Origin: Myxococcus guangdongensis
GTDB taxonomy: Bacteria; Myxococcota; Myxococcia; Myxococcales; Myxococcaceae
DNA length: 64,000 nucleotides
Reading direction: 5' to 3'
Assembly (NCBI RefSeq): GCF_024198255.1
Contig: NZ_JAJVKW010000006.1
Span: 496,001-560,000 of the forward strand
The notes beneath the pieces are model-generated. The model made no database searches. It saw only the letters and a program-made list of their open reading frames with translations, and was not told where the DNA came from. The position numbers and the translations under genes are program-made. This document shows positions 21,623-30,926 of this stretch, in pieces (the first letter of the stretch is position 1; the number at the start of each line of letters is the position of its first letter).

Positions 21623-23428
21623 TCAGGGCGCGGTGACGAGCCGCAGCCCCCGCTCCCGGACGAGCGCCCCGCGGGCCGCGTCCGAGACCTGGGTCCCTCG
21701 GACATCCAGCACGCGCAGCGAGGGGAGGGCGCGCAGCGAGCTCAGCCCCGCGTCGGTGACGCCCGTGCGGGTCAGGTGGAGCGTGTGCAGCGTCCTGGGC
21801 AGATGGCTTAGGGCCGCGTCCCCGACGCGCGCCCGGGCGAGGCTGAGCCAGGTGAGCTGGGGGAAGCTTCGCAGGGGCTGGAGGCTCTCGTCGTGGAGCC
21901 AGGTGGCGCCCAGGTCCAGTCGCGTGAGGCGCGGCAGCCGCTGGAGGGCCACCAGTCCCGAGCCGCTGATGGGCGTGCCCGCGACGTGAATCGACTCCAG
22001 GCCCGACAGCTCGCCCAGCTGGCCCAGCCCCAGGTCGGTGAGCAGGGTGCGCTCGGCGCGCAGGGACTGGAGGTGGGGCAGGGCGCGCAGCGCGGCGAGC
22101 CACTCGTCGTTGAAGGCGGTCCGGCTCACGTCCAGCTCTCTCAGGCCCGCGGCCAGATGCCCCAGGGCCCGAGGACCCACCGGCGTGGCGCTCAGGTCCA
22201 GCCGAGTCAGTCGCTCCATCCCTCGAAGCGCGGCGAGCGAGTCATCCGTCACGGCCAGTCCGGACAGGCCCAGCCGCTCCATCGCGACGAAGCCCGCGAG
22301 AACGTCGAGCCCCCGGGCGGTGATGGCGGTCCTCGACAGGTCCAGCTCCCGCAGGGCCACCAGCCCGCGCACGTGGCCCAGGGCCTCGTCGTCCACGCGG
22401 GTGTCATCGAGGTGCAGCAGCTCCAGCGCGCTCAGCGTCGCGAGGTGCCGGAGCCCCGGGCCCCGCAGATGGGTCCTGGTGAGGACCAGGGCTCGCAGCG
22501 TCTTCAGGCCGGAGAGGTGGACGAGGCCCGGGTCGGTGAGGCGGGTGTGGCCCAGGTGCAGCGCCTCCAGGTTCCGCAGCGTGCCGAGGTGCGCGAGGCC
22601 CGCGTCGGTGAGCCCGGTGCGCGCGAGCCCCAGCCACGTCAGGCCGGGCAGCTGCCGCAGCCGCGCGAGGCCCGCGTCCGTCACGTGGGTTCCGCTCAGC
22701 ACCAACGTGTGCAGGCGCGCGCCCGTGACCCAGGCGAGGACGCTGTCGTCCACCGCGGTGTCGGAGAGGTCCAGCCACTCGAGCTCCGACTGGGAGGCGA
22801 GCGCGGACAGCGCCTTCGGGCTGATGGCCGTGCCCGCGAGGGTGAGGCGTCGCAGCGTCGTCAGCCCGGAGAGGAAGCCGAGGCCCGCGTCGGAGATGGC
22901 CGTCTCGTCCAGACGGACGACGGCCAGTCTCCGCATCCCCGTCACGTGCGCGAGCCCCGCGTCCGTCACCCGCGTGCCGTCCAGGTGCAGGGCCTCCAGG
23001 GAGGTGTGCTCCTTCAGCGCCTCCAGGTGCGCGTCGCCCAGCGAGGTGCCGGAGGCGCGCAGGCCCACCACGCCCGAGTCGCGCAGCAGCGTCGCGAGGA
23101 GCGACGGAGCGGGGAGGGCCGCCGAGTCGAAGCAGAGCTCGGGCACCCGATGCGCCTTCGACGCGATGGCCCGCTGGCGTGCCTCCTCCTCCGTCACGAG
23201 CGCGCCGAGCGGCTCCGCGCACCACGCGCCCTCGGCGGGAGGCTGGAAGCCGGTGGCGTCCGTCGTCAGGGGGCGCCAGCGCTCGAGCCCTCCTCCCGGG
23301 AGCACGCGGTAGGCGGTGAGCACCGCGGGAGGTGGCTCGATGCGGGGGGGAGGCGTCGGGAGGACCGGCGGCGTGGAGGCGCAGCCCCACAGGAGTCCCA
23401 CGAGGAGTCGCCACGACCCAGGTCTCAT
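21623..23428 (-). CDS. Leucine-rich-repeat lipoprotein
   Basis: The 601-residue product has a signal peptide with lipobox LLWGC (C16) and a proline-rich tether (PPVLPTPPPRIEPPP). From about residue 115 to the end it consists of some 19 leucine-rich repeats of 23-24 residues with the pattern TxITDxGLxxLxxLxxLxxLxL, the ribonuclease-inhibitor-like or cysteine-containing type. Such proteins act as surface or periplasmic binding scaffolds. No catalytic domain is present. It starts 30 bases after the PilZ gene on the same strand, so they may be co-transcribed. Confidence 0.9.
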   Translation of the reverse strand: MRPGSWRLLVGLLWGCASTPPVLPTPPPRIEPPPAVLTAYRVLPGGGLERWRPLTTDATGFQPPAEGAWCAEPLGALVTEEEARQRAIASKAHRVPELCFDSAALPAPSLLATLLRDSGVVGLRASGTSLGDAHLEALKEHTSLEALHLDGTRVTDAGLAHVTGMRRLAVVRLDETAISDAGLGFLSGLTTLRRLTLAGTAISPKALSALASQSELEWLDLSDTAVDDSVLAWVTGARLHTLVLSGTHVTDAGLARLRQLPGLTWLGLARTGLTDAGLAHLGTLRNLEALHLGHTRLTDPGLVHLSGLKTLRALVLTRTHLRGPGLRHLATLSALELLHLDDTRVDDEALGHVRGLVALRELDLSRTAITARGLDVLAGFVAMERLGLSGLAVTDDSLAALRGMERLTRLDLSATPVGPRALGHLAAGLRELDVSRTAFNDEWLAALRALPHLQSLRAERTLLTDLGLGQLGELSGLESIHVAGTPISGSGLVALQRLPRLTRLDLGATWLHDESLQPLRSFPQLTWLSLARARVGDAALSHLPRTLHTLHLTRTGVTDAGLSSLRALPSLRVLDVRGTQVSDAARGALVRERGLRLVTAP

Positions 23429-23458
23429 CGGGCCGAGCGTAGCGGTTCCTTCCCCGGC

Positions 23459-24355
23459 TCAGGAGGACTTCGTCGCCGCCAGGAGCTTCTCCACCGCGAC
23501 GAGCACGGAGGCCGCGCTGGCCGGGCCCTTGACGAAGGCCGCGGGGCTGAGGTTCGACAGCCGGCCCATCAGCGAGTCCGGCCCGCTCACGTTCACCATC
23601 ACGATGCGCGAGCCGGGGCGCGCCGCCGTGCTGAGCACATCCAGCGCGGAGCCCGTGTCCACGATGATGATGCGCGCGGGCTTGTCGCTGTCCGTCACCA
23701 CGCGCAGGCCCTTCTGCTCGAACAGCTCGGTGATGAGCGCCATCAAGCGCGCGTCCGACAGGCGCACCAGCACCGGCACCCGCGTGTCCAGCTCCACCGC
23801 GTTGGCGGCCTGGGGCGCGGGCCCCTTGCCCAGCTCCCGCACGTCCTTCTTCAAGAGCTCCATCACGTCCGTCTTCAACACGCCCCGCACGCGCTGGAGC
23901 AGCGAGGCGTCCTGGGCCACGAACGCCTTCAATCGCTGCTCACCGTCGGACGCCAGCTGCGTGAAGGCCACGCCCATGCCGTCCTCGCGCGACCACGCCA
24001 CCTGGCCGAAGGCCCGCAGCGCCTGGCCCGAGTCGGGCAGGGTGATGCGCAGCTCCAGCGTGCTGCCCACCGGAAGCGCGCGCGTCGTACGGATGGCGAG
24101 CCCTCCCGTGCCGATGTTCCTGCTGTACGCGCGCACCACGTCGTCCTGGGTGGCGAACGTCAGCTCCAGCACCGCGTCCGCGCGAGCGGGGCGCGCGGGC
24201 AACGGACTGCCTTCGGGTGGCAGCGCCCCCAATTCCAGCAGCACGTCCCGGAGCAATTCCAGACGCTGCGCCTCATCGGGGCCGAGCGGTTGGGTGCGCT
24301 GCCGCTCCAGCAGCGTCTTGTATTCCTCGAGCGCGTTGACGCGTGGACTTCCCAT
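23459..24355 (-). CDS. PilZ-domain protein with C-terminal receiver-like domain
   Basis: The 298-residue product has a PilZ domain at about residues 55-135 (VLELTFATQDDVVRAYSRN, IGTGGLAIRT, GQVAWSREDGMGVAF), matching the Myxococcus paralogue type. The RxxxR motif needed for c-di-GMP is absent, and the second motif is NIGTGG rather than D/NxSxxG, so nucleotide binding is doubtful. Residues about 190-295 (VPVLVRLSDARLMALITELF, ARIIIVDTGSALDVL, AAFVKGPAS) look like a degenerate response-regulator receiver. It is probably a scaffold in gliding, polarity or signalling. It is divergent from the acyltransferase gene, with a gap of about 110 bases. Confidence 0.82.
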   Translation of the reverse strand: MGSPRVNALEEYKTLLERQRTQPLGPDEAQRLELLRDVLLELGALPPEGSPLPARPARADAVLELTFATQDDVVRAYSRNIGTGGLAIRTTRALPVGSTLELRITLPDSGQALRAFGQVAWSREDGMGVAFTQLASDGEQRLKAFVAQDASLLQRVRGVLKTDVMELLKKDVRELGKGPAPQAANAVELDTRVPVLVRLSDARLMALITELFEQKGLRVVTDSDKPARIIIVDTGSALDVLSTAARPGSRIVMVNVSGPDSLMGRLSNLSPAAFVKGPASAASVLVAVEKLLAATKSS

Positions 24356-24468
24356 GATGCCCCCCTGCCTGCCTTTCGCGCCTCCCAGCCTGCCATGTCC
24401 TCACGGACAGGCGCGAGAGGTCCACTTCCACCCTGTCCTCATGCATACACCCTGGTATAGGCAAGCGC

Positions 24469-25206
24469 ATGGACGTCCCTCCCTCGCTCCCTACCCGCCC
24501 GGGCCTGCTGTCGAGCCTGCTGCGCTGGGGGGTGGCGTGCGCGGCGATGCCCCCCCTGCTCACGCCCGCGCTGCTGCTGGGCCCCGTCAGCCCCGGGGCC
24601 TCGGACGCGCTGATGCGGCTGTGGTGTCTGTGGGCCCGGCGCGTCTTCGGCGTGGACGTGGAGGTGGTGGACCACAACCAGGGCCGCTACGACGCTTCCT
24701 CGTATCTGTTCCTGCAGCTGAACCAGACGAGCTTGAGCGAGACGTTCGTGACGCCCCCGGCGCTGCCTCGGCCGGTGCGCATCTTCATGAACATCGAGTA
24801 TGCGGCGCTGCCCTTCGCTGGCTGGGTGCCCTGGGCCCAGGGCTCCACGGTGGTGGTGCGCCAGTGGAGCGCGCAGGCGCGTCGCGCCGTGGACCGCGCC
24901 GCGGAGGCCCTGCGCGCGGGCGCCAGCTACTACATGTCCATCGAGGGCCGGCGCAGCGAGGACGGGCGGCTCAACCCCTACCGCAAGGGCGCGGCGGTGC
25001 TCGCCATCCACTCCGGCGCCACCCTGGTCCCCCTGGTGTTCCACGGCGCGCGGGACGTGCTGCCCTTCGGGGAGTGGCGCGTCCGGCCGAGGAGGGTGCG
25101 CGTGGAGCTGCTGCCCGCCATCCCCACGCAAGGGCTGCGCTACGAGGACCGGGATGCGCTCGTCGAGCGGCTGCGCGCCCTCGCCAGGGCCCAGGGATTG
25201 GAATAG
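24469..25206 (+). CDS. PlsC-like acyltransferase with altered catalytic motif
   Basis: The 245-residue product resembles 1-acylglycerol-3-phosphate acyltransferases: an N-terminal hydrophobic stretch, then SSYLFLQLNQTSLSETF at about 78-93, MNIEYAALPFAGWV, the glycerol-phosphate-binding-like IEGRRSEDGRLNPYRKGA and a late VPLVFHGARD. In normal family members the first motif is NHxSxxD with a catalytic His and Asp (HX4D). Here it reads Q86-X4-E91, so the charge-relay His is Gln. The enzyme may be inactive, use a different chemistry, or have become a lipid-binding protein. It is followed after 25 bases by an amidase gene on the same strand, suggesting a lipid-related pair. Confidence 0.78.
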   Translation: MDVPPSLPTRPGLLSSLLRWGVACAAMPPLLTPALLLGPVSPGASDALMRLWCLWARRVFGVDVEVVDHNQGRYDASSYLFLQLNQTSLSETFVTPPALPRPVRIFMNIEYAALPFAGWVPWAQGSTVVVRQWSAQARRAVDRAAEALRAGASYYMSIEGRRSEDGRLNPYRKGAAVLAIHSGATLVPLVFHGARDVLPFGEWRVRPRRVRVELLPAIPTQGLRYEDRDALVERLRALARAQGLE

Positions 25207-25231
25207 CCCGGGCTGGGGGTAGGCTCCGGGC

Positions 25232-26905
25232 ATGTCCTACCAACGCAACCCGGTGAAGGCGCCTCGCGTGTCGGGGCTGGCGCTCAAGGCGTTCGTCAAC
25301 ACCCTGGAGAGCGCCGTCGGCTCGCCCGTGCTGGAGAAGCTGGTGCGCGACAGCGGCATCGACCGGTGGCGGGAGCTGTCCGCCGGCGATGCGCCTCCGC
25401 TCCAATATCCGCTGCCGCCGGGCGCGCCCGCCACCGAGCCCCAGTCCCCCACGGAGCAGGCCGCGCGGGCCATCTCCGCCCAGCCCGCGACGCCGGGGCG
25501 CGAGACGGTGGGCGCGTACGTGCGGGCCTACCGCGAGGGTGGCTCGGACCCGGTCTCCGTGGCCCGGCGGCTGAACGAGGCCATCGACCGGTTGGAGCGC
25601 GGCGAGGCGCGCATGGGGTGGTTCATCGCGCGCAAGCCCGACGAGGTGCTGCGCGCCGCGGAGGCCTCCGCCGAGCGTCTTCGCGAGGGCCGGGCGCTGA
25701 GCGTGCTGGACGGCGTGCCGGTGGTGCTCAAGGACGAGGTGGACCTGGCGGGCTTCCCCACCACGCTGGGCACGCGCTTCCGCGACCAGGTGGCCTCGGT
25801 GGACTCGACGGTGGCCGCGCGCCTCAAGGCCGCGGGCGCGCTCATCCTGGGCAAGGCCAACATGAACGAGATTGGCATCAACCCCATCGGGTTGAATCCG
25901 CACCACGGCGCCGCGCGCAACCCGTGGAACCGGGGCCACATCACCGGAGGCAGCTCCAGCGGCTCGGCCGCCGTCGTCGCCGCGGGGTTGTGTCCGCTGA
26001 GCATCGGCGCGGACGGCGGCGGCTCCATCCGCATCCCCGCGGCCCTGTGCGGCATCGTCGGGCTCAAGGCGACGTGGGGTCGAATCCCGGAGACGGGCGT
26101 ACCGCCCCTGTGCTGGAACGTGGGGCACGTGGGGCCCATGGGCCTCACCGTGGACGACGTCGCGGCGGCGTATGCGCTGCTGGCCGGCCCCGACGGCAAG
26201 GACCTGGTCTCCCAGGGGCAGCCCTCGCATCACCTGTCCGGTTACGAGCGCGCGGATTTGACGGGCGTGCGGCTGGGCATCTGCTGGCCTTACTTCGAGG
26301 ATGCGTCACCGGACGTGGTGGCGCGTTGCAAGGAGGCGGTGCGCGCGCTGACGGACGCGGGCGCCACCGTGGTGGAGGTGCCCGCGCCGGACCTGAACAC
26401 CGTGCTCTGGACACACAGCTGCATCATCCTCAGCGAGATGGCGGAGTCGATGCTGCCGCACTCTCGCGAGCACGCCTCGGACTTCGGGCTCGACTCGCGC
26501 ACCAACCTGGCCATCGGCCGACACTTCCGCGCCACGGACCTGGTGCACGCCCTGCGACACCGCCACCGGCTGACACGCGAGCTGCTCGCCGTCATGGTGG
26601 GCGTGGATGTCCTCGTCACCCCGTCGACGGCCACCACCGCGCCCCTCATCCCCGAGGGCACGCTGCCCGATGGCGAGTCGAACCTGCCCGTGGTGGACGC
26701 GCTGATGCGCTTCGTGCGCGAGGGGAACCTGACGGGCTTCCCGGCCCTGTCCGTCCCCGCGGGCCACGACAGCGCGGGCCTGCCCGTGGGACTGCAGCTC
26801 ATGGGCCGCCCCTACGAGGAGCATCTGCTATTGCGCCTGGGCCGCGTGGTGGAGCGCTCCACCACGGCGCGCACGCCCACCGTGCACGTCACCGCCCTGC
26901 GCTGA
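25232..26905 (+). CDS. Amidase-signature hydrolase
   Basis: The 557-residue product belongs to the amidase-signature family (amide hydrolases such as fatty-acid amide hydrolase, GatA and aryl-acylamidases). The Ser-cisSer-Lys triad is visible: K167 in GVPVVLKDEVD, the GGSSSGS loop at 239-245 and the nucleophile region GADGGGSIRIPA with S265. The first 110 residues are an extension with no recognised domain. No signal peptide is evident. The start ATG follows the preceding acyltransferase by 25 bases. The substrate is unknown; the neighbour suggests a lipid amide. Confidence 0.88.
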   Translation: MSYQRNPVKAPRVSGLALKAFVNTLESAVGSPVLEKLVRDSGIDRWRELSAGDAPPLQYPLPPGAPATEPQSPTEQAARAISAQPATPGRETVGAYVRAYREGGSDPVSVARRLNEAIDRLERGEARMGWFIARKPDEVLRAAEASAERLREGRALSVLDGVPVVLKDEVDLAGFPTTLGTRFRDQVASVDSTVAARLKAAGALILGKANMNEIGINPIGLNPHHGAARNPWNRGHITGGSSSGSAAVVAAGLCPLSIGADGGGSIRIPAALCGIVGLKATWGRIPETGVPPLCWNVGHVGPMGLTVDDVAAAYALLAGPDGKDLVSQGQPSHHLSGYERADLTGVRLGICWPYFEDASPDVVARCKEAVRALTDAGATVVEVPAPDLNTVLWTHSCIILSEMAESMLPHSREHASDFGLDSRTNLAIGRHFRATDLVHALRHRHRLTRELLAVMVGVDVLVTPSTATTAPLIPEGTLPDGESNLPVVDALMRFVREGNLTGFPALSVPAGHDSAGLPVGLQLMGRPYEEHLLLRLGRVVERSTTARTPTVHVTALR

Positions 26906-26930
26906 ACGCGATTCAAAGACAGCCTGAAAT

Positions 26931-26979
26931 TTGCCAAGCCCATGGTTCCTCATGGGCTTGTGTGTATTCACACTGGCAA
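26931..26979 (+). promoter_or_regulatory. Structured leader element 1 (TTGCCAAGCC motif)
   Basis: In the 195 bases before the cellulase gene, TTGCCA (26931-26936) can pair with TGGCAA (26974-26979), enclosing hairpins CCCATG/CATGGG and TGTG/CACA. The closing strand can alternatively form CTGGC-AAA-GCCAG. A closely similar start, TTGCCAAGCC-ATGATTCC, lies before another exported-protein gene (36152). It could be a cis-acting RNA or a protein site. Confidence 0.35.
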
Positions 26980-27100
26980 AGCCAGAAAGACCTGCCAGTA
27001 TTCCCTCGGCGCGCGGCGTGGACTCTCGGGGCCGCCAAAGGCCCGTGACTCGCTGGACGTCAATTCCTGGCATCCGGTTCCGGGCAGGAGGAATTGTTTC

Positions 27101-28558
27101 ATGCAACTGCGTCAGCAGGTGGGTTGGGTGCCGTTCGTCCTCGCGGCGTCGCTGGTGGCGGCGTGTGGTCCGTCCTCGTCGGAGGCGCAGGGGCCCGCGC
27201 CGGAGACGGCAGGATCGCAGACCGCGCCGTTGGCGGAGCTGGTGGTCAACGGGAACTTCAACAGTGGACAGACGGCGCCCTGGTGGAACGGGCCCAACAC
27301 ACAGTCCGTGGTGGAGAACGGCCGGCTGCGCGTCAACGTCACCGGAGGCACGGCGAATCCGTGGGACGCGCCCATGGGGCAGGACAACATCGCGCTGGCG
27401 AACGGGCAGGCCTATACGTTGACGTTCACCGCCTCCGCGACGGCGAACGTGACGGTGCGGGCCACGGTGCAGTTGGGCACGGCGCCGTACACCGCGCCGT
27501 TGGACCAGAACATCACGCTGGATGGCACGGCGCGCACCTTCAGCTTTCCCTTCACGTCCAACCTCGCGACGGCGGCGGGGCAGGTGACGTTCCAGGTGGG
27601 CGGGCGGGGCGCGTTCTCGCTGTTCCTGGACGACATCTCCCTCACCACGTCGGGGGGCGGCAATCCGGGCGGCGGTGGACCGGTGGCGATGACGAGCGGC
27701 TTCTACGTGGACCCCAACTCCAACCCCGCCACCTGGGTGCGCAACAACGGTGGGGACTCGCGCGCCTCGCGCATCCAGACGTCCATCGCGAGCAAGCCGG
27801 GCGCGCGTTGGTTCGGCAACTGGAGCGGCGACATCACGGCCGCGGTGTCCAGCTTCGTCGGCGCGGCGGACACGGCCGACAAGCTGCCGGTGCTCGTGGC
27901 CTACAACATCCCCGGGCGTGACTGTGGCAGCCACTCCGGCGGTGGCGCGGGCAGCCCGGAGGCTTATCGCGCGTGGATCTCCGCCTTCGTCACCGGCCTG
28001 GGCAGCCGTCCCGCCATCGTCATCATCGAGCCGGACGCCGTCGCGCAGCTCGACTGTCTGCCCAACGACACCGAGCGCCAGACGCGCCTGGGGCTGTTGC
28101 GCTACGCGACGGAGCAGCTCCGGGACAGGGCGCCCAACACCTGGGCCTACCTGGACGGCGGCAACGCGAATTGGATTGGCGCGGACACCATGGCGCAGCG
28201 GCTGGAGTCCGCGGGCGTGCGCAACATCCGGGGCTTCGCGCTCAACGTGTCGAACTTCTACACGACGGCGCAGTCGACGACGTACGGCGGCAACGTGAAC
28301 ACCGCGCTCAACTCGCGCTACGGCTACACGAAGCCCTTCGTCGTGGACACCAGCCGCAACGGCAACGGACACAACGGCGAGTGGTGCAACCCCGGTGGCC
28401 GCAGGCTGGGCGTGACCTCCCAGGTGGGCGGCGGGGCGGAGTTGCTCCTGTGGGTGAAGGTGCCGGGTGACTCGGACGGCAACTGCGGCATCGCGCCGAA
28501 CACCCCCGCGGGCACGTTCAGCCCCGACCTGGCCATCCGCCTCATCGACGGTACCTGA
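27101..28558 (+). CDS. Glycoside hydrolase family 6 cellulase, secreted lipoprotein with binding module
   Basis: The 485-residue product starts at an ATG with a strong AGGAGG site. It has a signal peptide with lipobox LVAAC (C22). Residues about 46-185 form a CBM4/9-like carbohydrate-binding module (ELVVNGNFNSGQTAPWW, FSLFLDDISL), then a glycine linker (GGGNPGGGG), then a GH6 domain. GH6 features include NIPGRDCGSHSGGGA, VIIEPDAVAQLDC with the catalytic-acid Asp, RGFALNVSNFY and FVVDTSRNGNG. It should cut beta-1,4-glucan by inversion, as endoglucanase or cellobiohydrolase. A structured leader element lies upstream. Confidence 0.93.
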   Translation: MQLRQQVGWVPFVLAASLVAACGPSSSEAQGPAPETAGSQTAPLAELVVNGNFNSGQTAPWWNGPNTQSVVENGRLRVNVTGGTANPWDAPMGQDNIALANGQAYTLTFTASATANVTVRATVQLGTAPYTAPLDQNITLDGTARTFSFPFTSNLATAAGQVTFQVGGRGAFSLFLDDISLTTSGGGNPGGGGPVAMTSGFYVDPNSNPATWVRNNGGDSRASRIQTSIASKPGARWFGNWSGDITAAVSSFVGAADTADKLPVLVAYNIPGRDCGSHSGGGAGSPEAYRAWISAFVTGLGSRPAIVIIEPDAVAQLDCLPNDTERQTRLGLLRYATEQLRDRAPNTWAYLDGGNANWIGADTMAQRLESAGVRNIRGFALNVSNFYTTAQSTTYGGNVNTALNSRYGYTKPFVVDTSRNGNGHNGEWCNPGGRRLGVTSQVGGGAELLLWVKVPGDSDGNCGIAPNTPAGTFSPDLAIRLIDGT

Positions 28559-28568
28559 CGGGCCGCGC

Positions 28569-29027
28569 TCAGCCTCGCTTGGGCAGGAGCCGGGCCAGCT
28601 CGCGGTCCAGCGTCGCGGCGAAGCGCTGGCGGTCCTGGGCATTGAAGCCGCTGGGACCGCCCGTCGTCACGCCGCTCTCGCGCAGCTCCTGCATGAAGTT
28701 CCGCACGGAGAGTCGCTCGTCGATGTTCTCCTCGGTGAACAGCTCGCCGCGCGGGTCCAGGGTCACGACGCCGCGCGGCACCAGCAGCGCCGCCAGGGGG
28801 ATGTCCTGGGTGACGGCCAGGTCTCCCTTCTGGGCGGAGGTGGCGATGTGCTGGTCCGCCACGTCCAGCCCCGCGCCCACCTGCACCGTGGAGACGAGCT
28901 CCGAGCGGGGCAGGGACAGGGCCTTGTTGGCCACGAAGACGAGCGGCACCTTCAGGCGCTGCGAGGCGCGCAGGAGGATGTCGCGGACGGGCGTGGGGCA
29001 GGCATCGGCGTCGACCCAGATTCGCAT
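28569..29027 (-). CDS. yaiI: YaiI/YqxD family protein (DUF188)
   Basis: The 152-residue product is a full-length DUF188/UPF0178 protein: MRIWVDADACPTPVRDILLR at the start, VFVANKALSLP, VVTQD-like segment AVTQDIPLAALLVPRG and GGPSGFNAQDRQRF near the end. The fold is PIN/NYN-nuclease-like, but the biological role is not established. The gene is convergent with the cellulase gene (10-base gap) and divergent from the peptidase gene. An in-frame ATG at 29123 is less likely because conserved sequence starts at 29027. Confidence 0.9.
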   Translation of the reverse strand: MRIWVDADACPTPVRDILLRASQRLKVPLVFVANKALSLPRSELVSTVQVGAGLDVADQHIATSAQKGDLAVTQDIPLAALLVPRGVVTLDPRGELFTEENIDERLSVRNFMQELRESGVTTGGPSGFNAQDRQRFAATLDRELARLLPKRG

Positions 29028-29106
29028 GGCGCGCACATCCTGGCGTGGACAGGCGCGAAGATGAAGTCCTTGACGATGTCCAGGCGCGGCGCTCGGATGC
29101 GCGCCC

Positions 29107-30765
29107 ATGTCCCAGCTGCTCACCCGCGCCGAAGCCTCGAATCACGCCGAAACCTCGCGTCATTCCGACGTGCTCGCCTTCATCGACGAGCTCTGCCGCC
29201 GCACGAAGCTCGCCCGCCGGGTGGACTTCGGCACCAGCGGCGAGGGCCAGCCCCTGGTGTCGCTGGTGGTGAGCGACCGCAACGGCTTCACGCCGGAGCT
29301 GGCGCGCAAGCAGAAGAAGGTCGTGGTGATGGTGGAGGCCAACATCCACGCCGGCGAGGTGGAGGGCAAGGAGTCGGTGCTCGCGCTCGCGCGGGATTTG
29401 ACGCTCACCAGGCTGGGCCAGAAGCTGCTCGACAAGGTGGTGCTGGTGCTCGTCCCCAACTTCAACCCGGACGGCAATGACCGCATCAGTCCCAACAACC
29501 GCAAGTTGAACCTCCAGGACCTGGAGGGGCAGGTCAACCCGGCGGGCGGCGTGGGCACGCGCTACACGGGCGAGGGCTGGAACCTCAACCGCGACAGCAC
29601 CAAGCAGGAGGCGCCGGAGACGCGCGCCATGGCGAAGCTGCACCAGACGTGGTGGCCGGAGCTGTTCATCGACTGCCACACCACCGACGGCAGCATCCAC
29701 GACTTCGATTTGACCTACGACACGTCGCACTCCAACGAGCCGCTGTTCCAGGGGCTGCGCGACTACAACCGGCAGATGCTGGACCGCGTCTCCCAGGCGG
29801 TGCAGAAGCGCCACGGCTTCGACAGCTTCTGGTACGGCAACTACCGCGAGGAGGGCGTGCCCACCTCGGGCTGGCACACGTACCCGGCGCTGCCGCGCTT
29901 CGGCAGTCACTACCGGGGACTGCTCGGCCGGCTGGACGTGCTGCTGGAGACGTACAGCTACATCGACTTCCCGCGCCGCTGCGCGGTGATGTACGCGTGG
30001 CTGCTGGAGCTGATTCGCGAGGCTGCCCGGAGCGCGAAGACGCTCCGCGCGCTCACCCAGGCGCAGGAGGAGGCCATCATCGCCCGGGGCACCACGCCCG
30101 ATTTGCAGACGCTGGTGGGCATCAACTACGGCGTCGCCACGCGGGACGGGGAGGGGAAGCTGACGTTCGACTACCCGGCCTACGTGAAGCCCGGCGACCT
30201 GGCGCGCATCCAGGCCTTCGACGAGAAGAGCGTCGCGGAGCGGCGCTTCCCGGGCAAGAAGCGCAAGGTCTACCGCGTGCCGCACCACCGCACGTTCATC
30301 CCGACGCAAGCGGTGAGCACGCCGGAGGCGTACCTGGTGCCCGCGGCGCTGGCGCCCCGGCTGGAGTCGCAGGGCATCCGCTTCGAGGTGCTCCCCAAGG
30401 CGCAGCGCTTCCTGGTGGACAGCTACCGCATCGCCCGGCGCGAGGAGACCTTCAGCCCGGACGTGGCCGCCAACGTGCCGCCGCCCGGACAGGCGGAGGT
30501 GCCGCTGAGCCAGAAGCCCAAGCCCGTGCGCTTCGAGACGGTGCTGACGGTCTCTCCCGAGCGCGGCGAGCGCGAGTTCGCCCAGGGCACGCTCCGCGTC
30601 CCGACGGCGCAGCGCGCGGGCACGCTGGCCGTCTACCTGCTGGAGCCGCACTCCGATGACGGCTTCTGCCGGTGGCAGTTCCTGGACACCTTGCTGGAGG
30701 TGGGCGGGTACTACCCCGTGCACCGCGTGGTGAGCCCCGCCCCCGCGCCGAAGAAGGCGGAGTGA
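29107..30765 (+). CDS. M14-family metallocarboxypeptidase
   Basis: The 552-residue product carries the zinc-binding pattern of M14 peptidases: H81 and E84 in NIHAGEVEGKE, the third ligand H191 in FIDCHTTDGS, the substrate-binding segment NLNRDSTKQEAPETRA and a general-base candidate E in LLETYSYID. No signal peptide is seen, so a cytoplasmic location is likely, unless export is unconventional. The 200-residue C-terminal part contains a second beta-rich region of unknown role. It probably releases C-terminal amino acids or processes a modified peptide. Confidence 0.88.
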   Translation: MSQLLTRAEASNHAETSRHSDVLAFIDELCRRTKLARRVDFGTSGEGQPLVSLVVSDRNGFTPELARKQKKVVVMVEANIHAGEVEGKESVLALARDLTLTRLGQKLLDKVVLVLVPNFNPDGNDRISPNNRKLNLQDLEGQVNPAGGVGTRYTGEGWNLNRDSTKQEAPETRAMAKLHQTWWPELFIDCHTTDGSIHDFDLTYDTSHSNEPLFQGLRDYNRQMLDRVSQAVQKRHGFDSFWYGNYREEGVPTSGWHTYPALPRFGSHYRGLLGRLDVLLETYSYIDFPRRCAVMYAWLLELIREAARSAKTLRALTQAQEEAIIARGTTPDLQTLVGINYGVATRDGEGKLTFDYPAYVKPGDLARIQAFDEKSVAERRFPGKKRKVYRVPHHRTFIPTQAVSTPEAYLVPAALAPRLESQGIRFEVLPKAQRFLVDSYRIARREETFSPDVAANVPPPGQAEVPLSQKPKPVRFETVLTVSPERGEREFAQGTLRVPTAQRAGTLAVYLLEPHSDDGFCRWQFLDTLLEVGGYYPVHRVVSPAPAPKKAE

Positions 30766-30926
30766 CGCGGAAGGGGCCCTGACGTCGGTCGGGGTCCACC
30801 CGGACGGCAACGTCACCGCGACGCTGGAGTGCTCGCATGATGGGGAGCGCCGTTCATCCCTGACGCGGAGCGGTTCATCCCAGCGCACGTGGAAGCCCTC
30901 CCGGGAGATGGTTAGCCTCTGCGCGC

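Noticed and set aside
26931-27000. Possible c-di-GMP (GEMM) riboswitch because of GGCAAAGCC
   Set aside because: The required GGCAAACC and GACGCAAAGCC pair with tetraloop-receptor order is absent; only a general structured element was kept.
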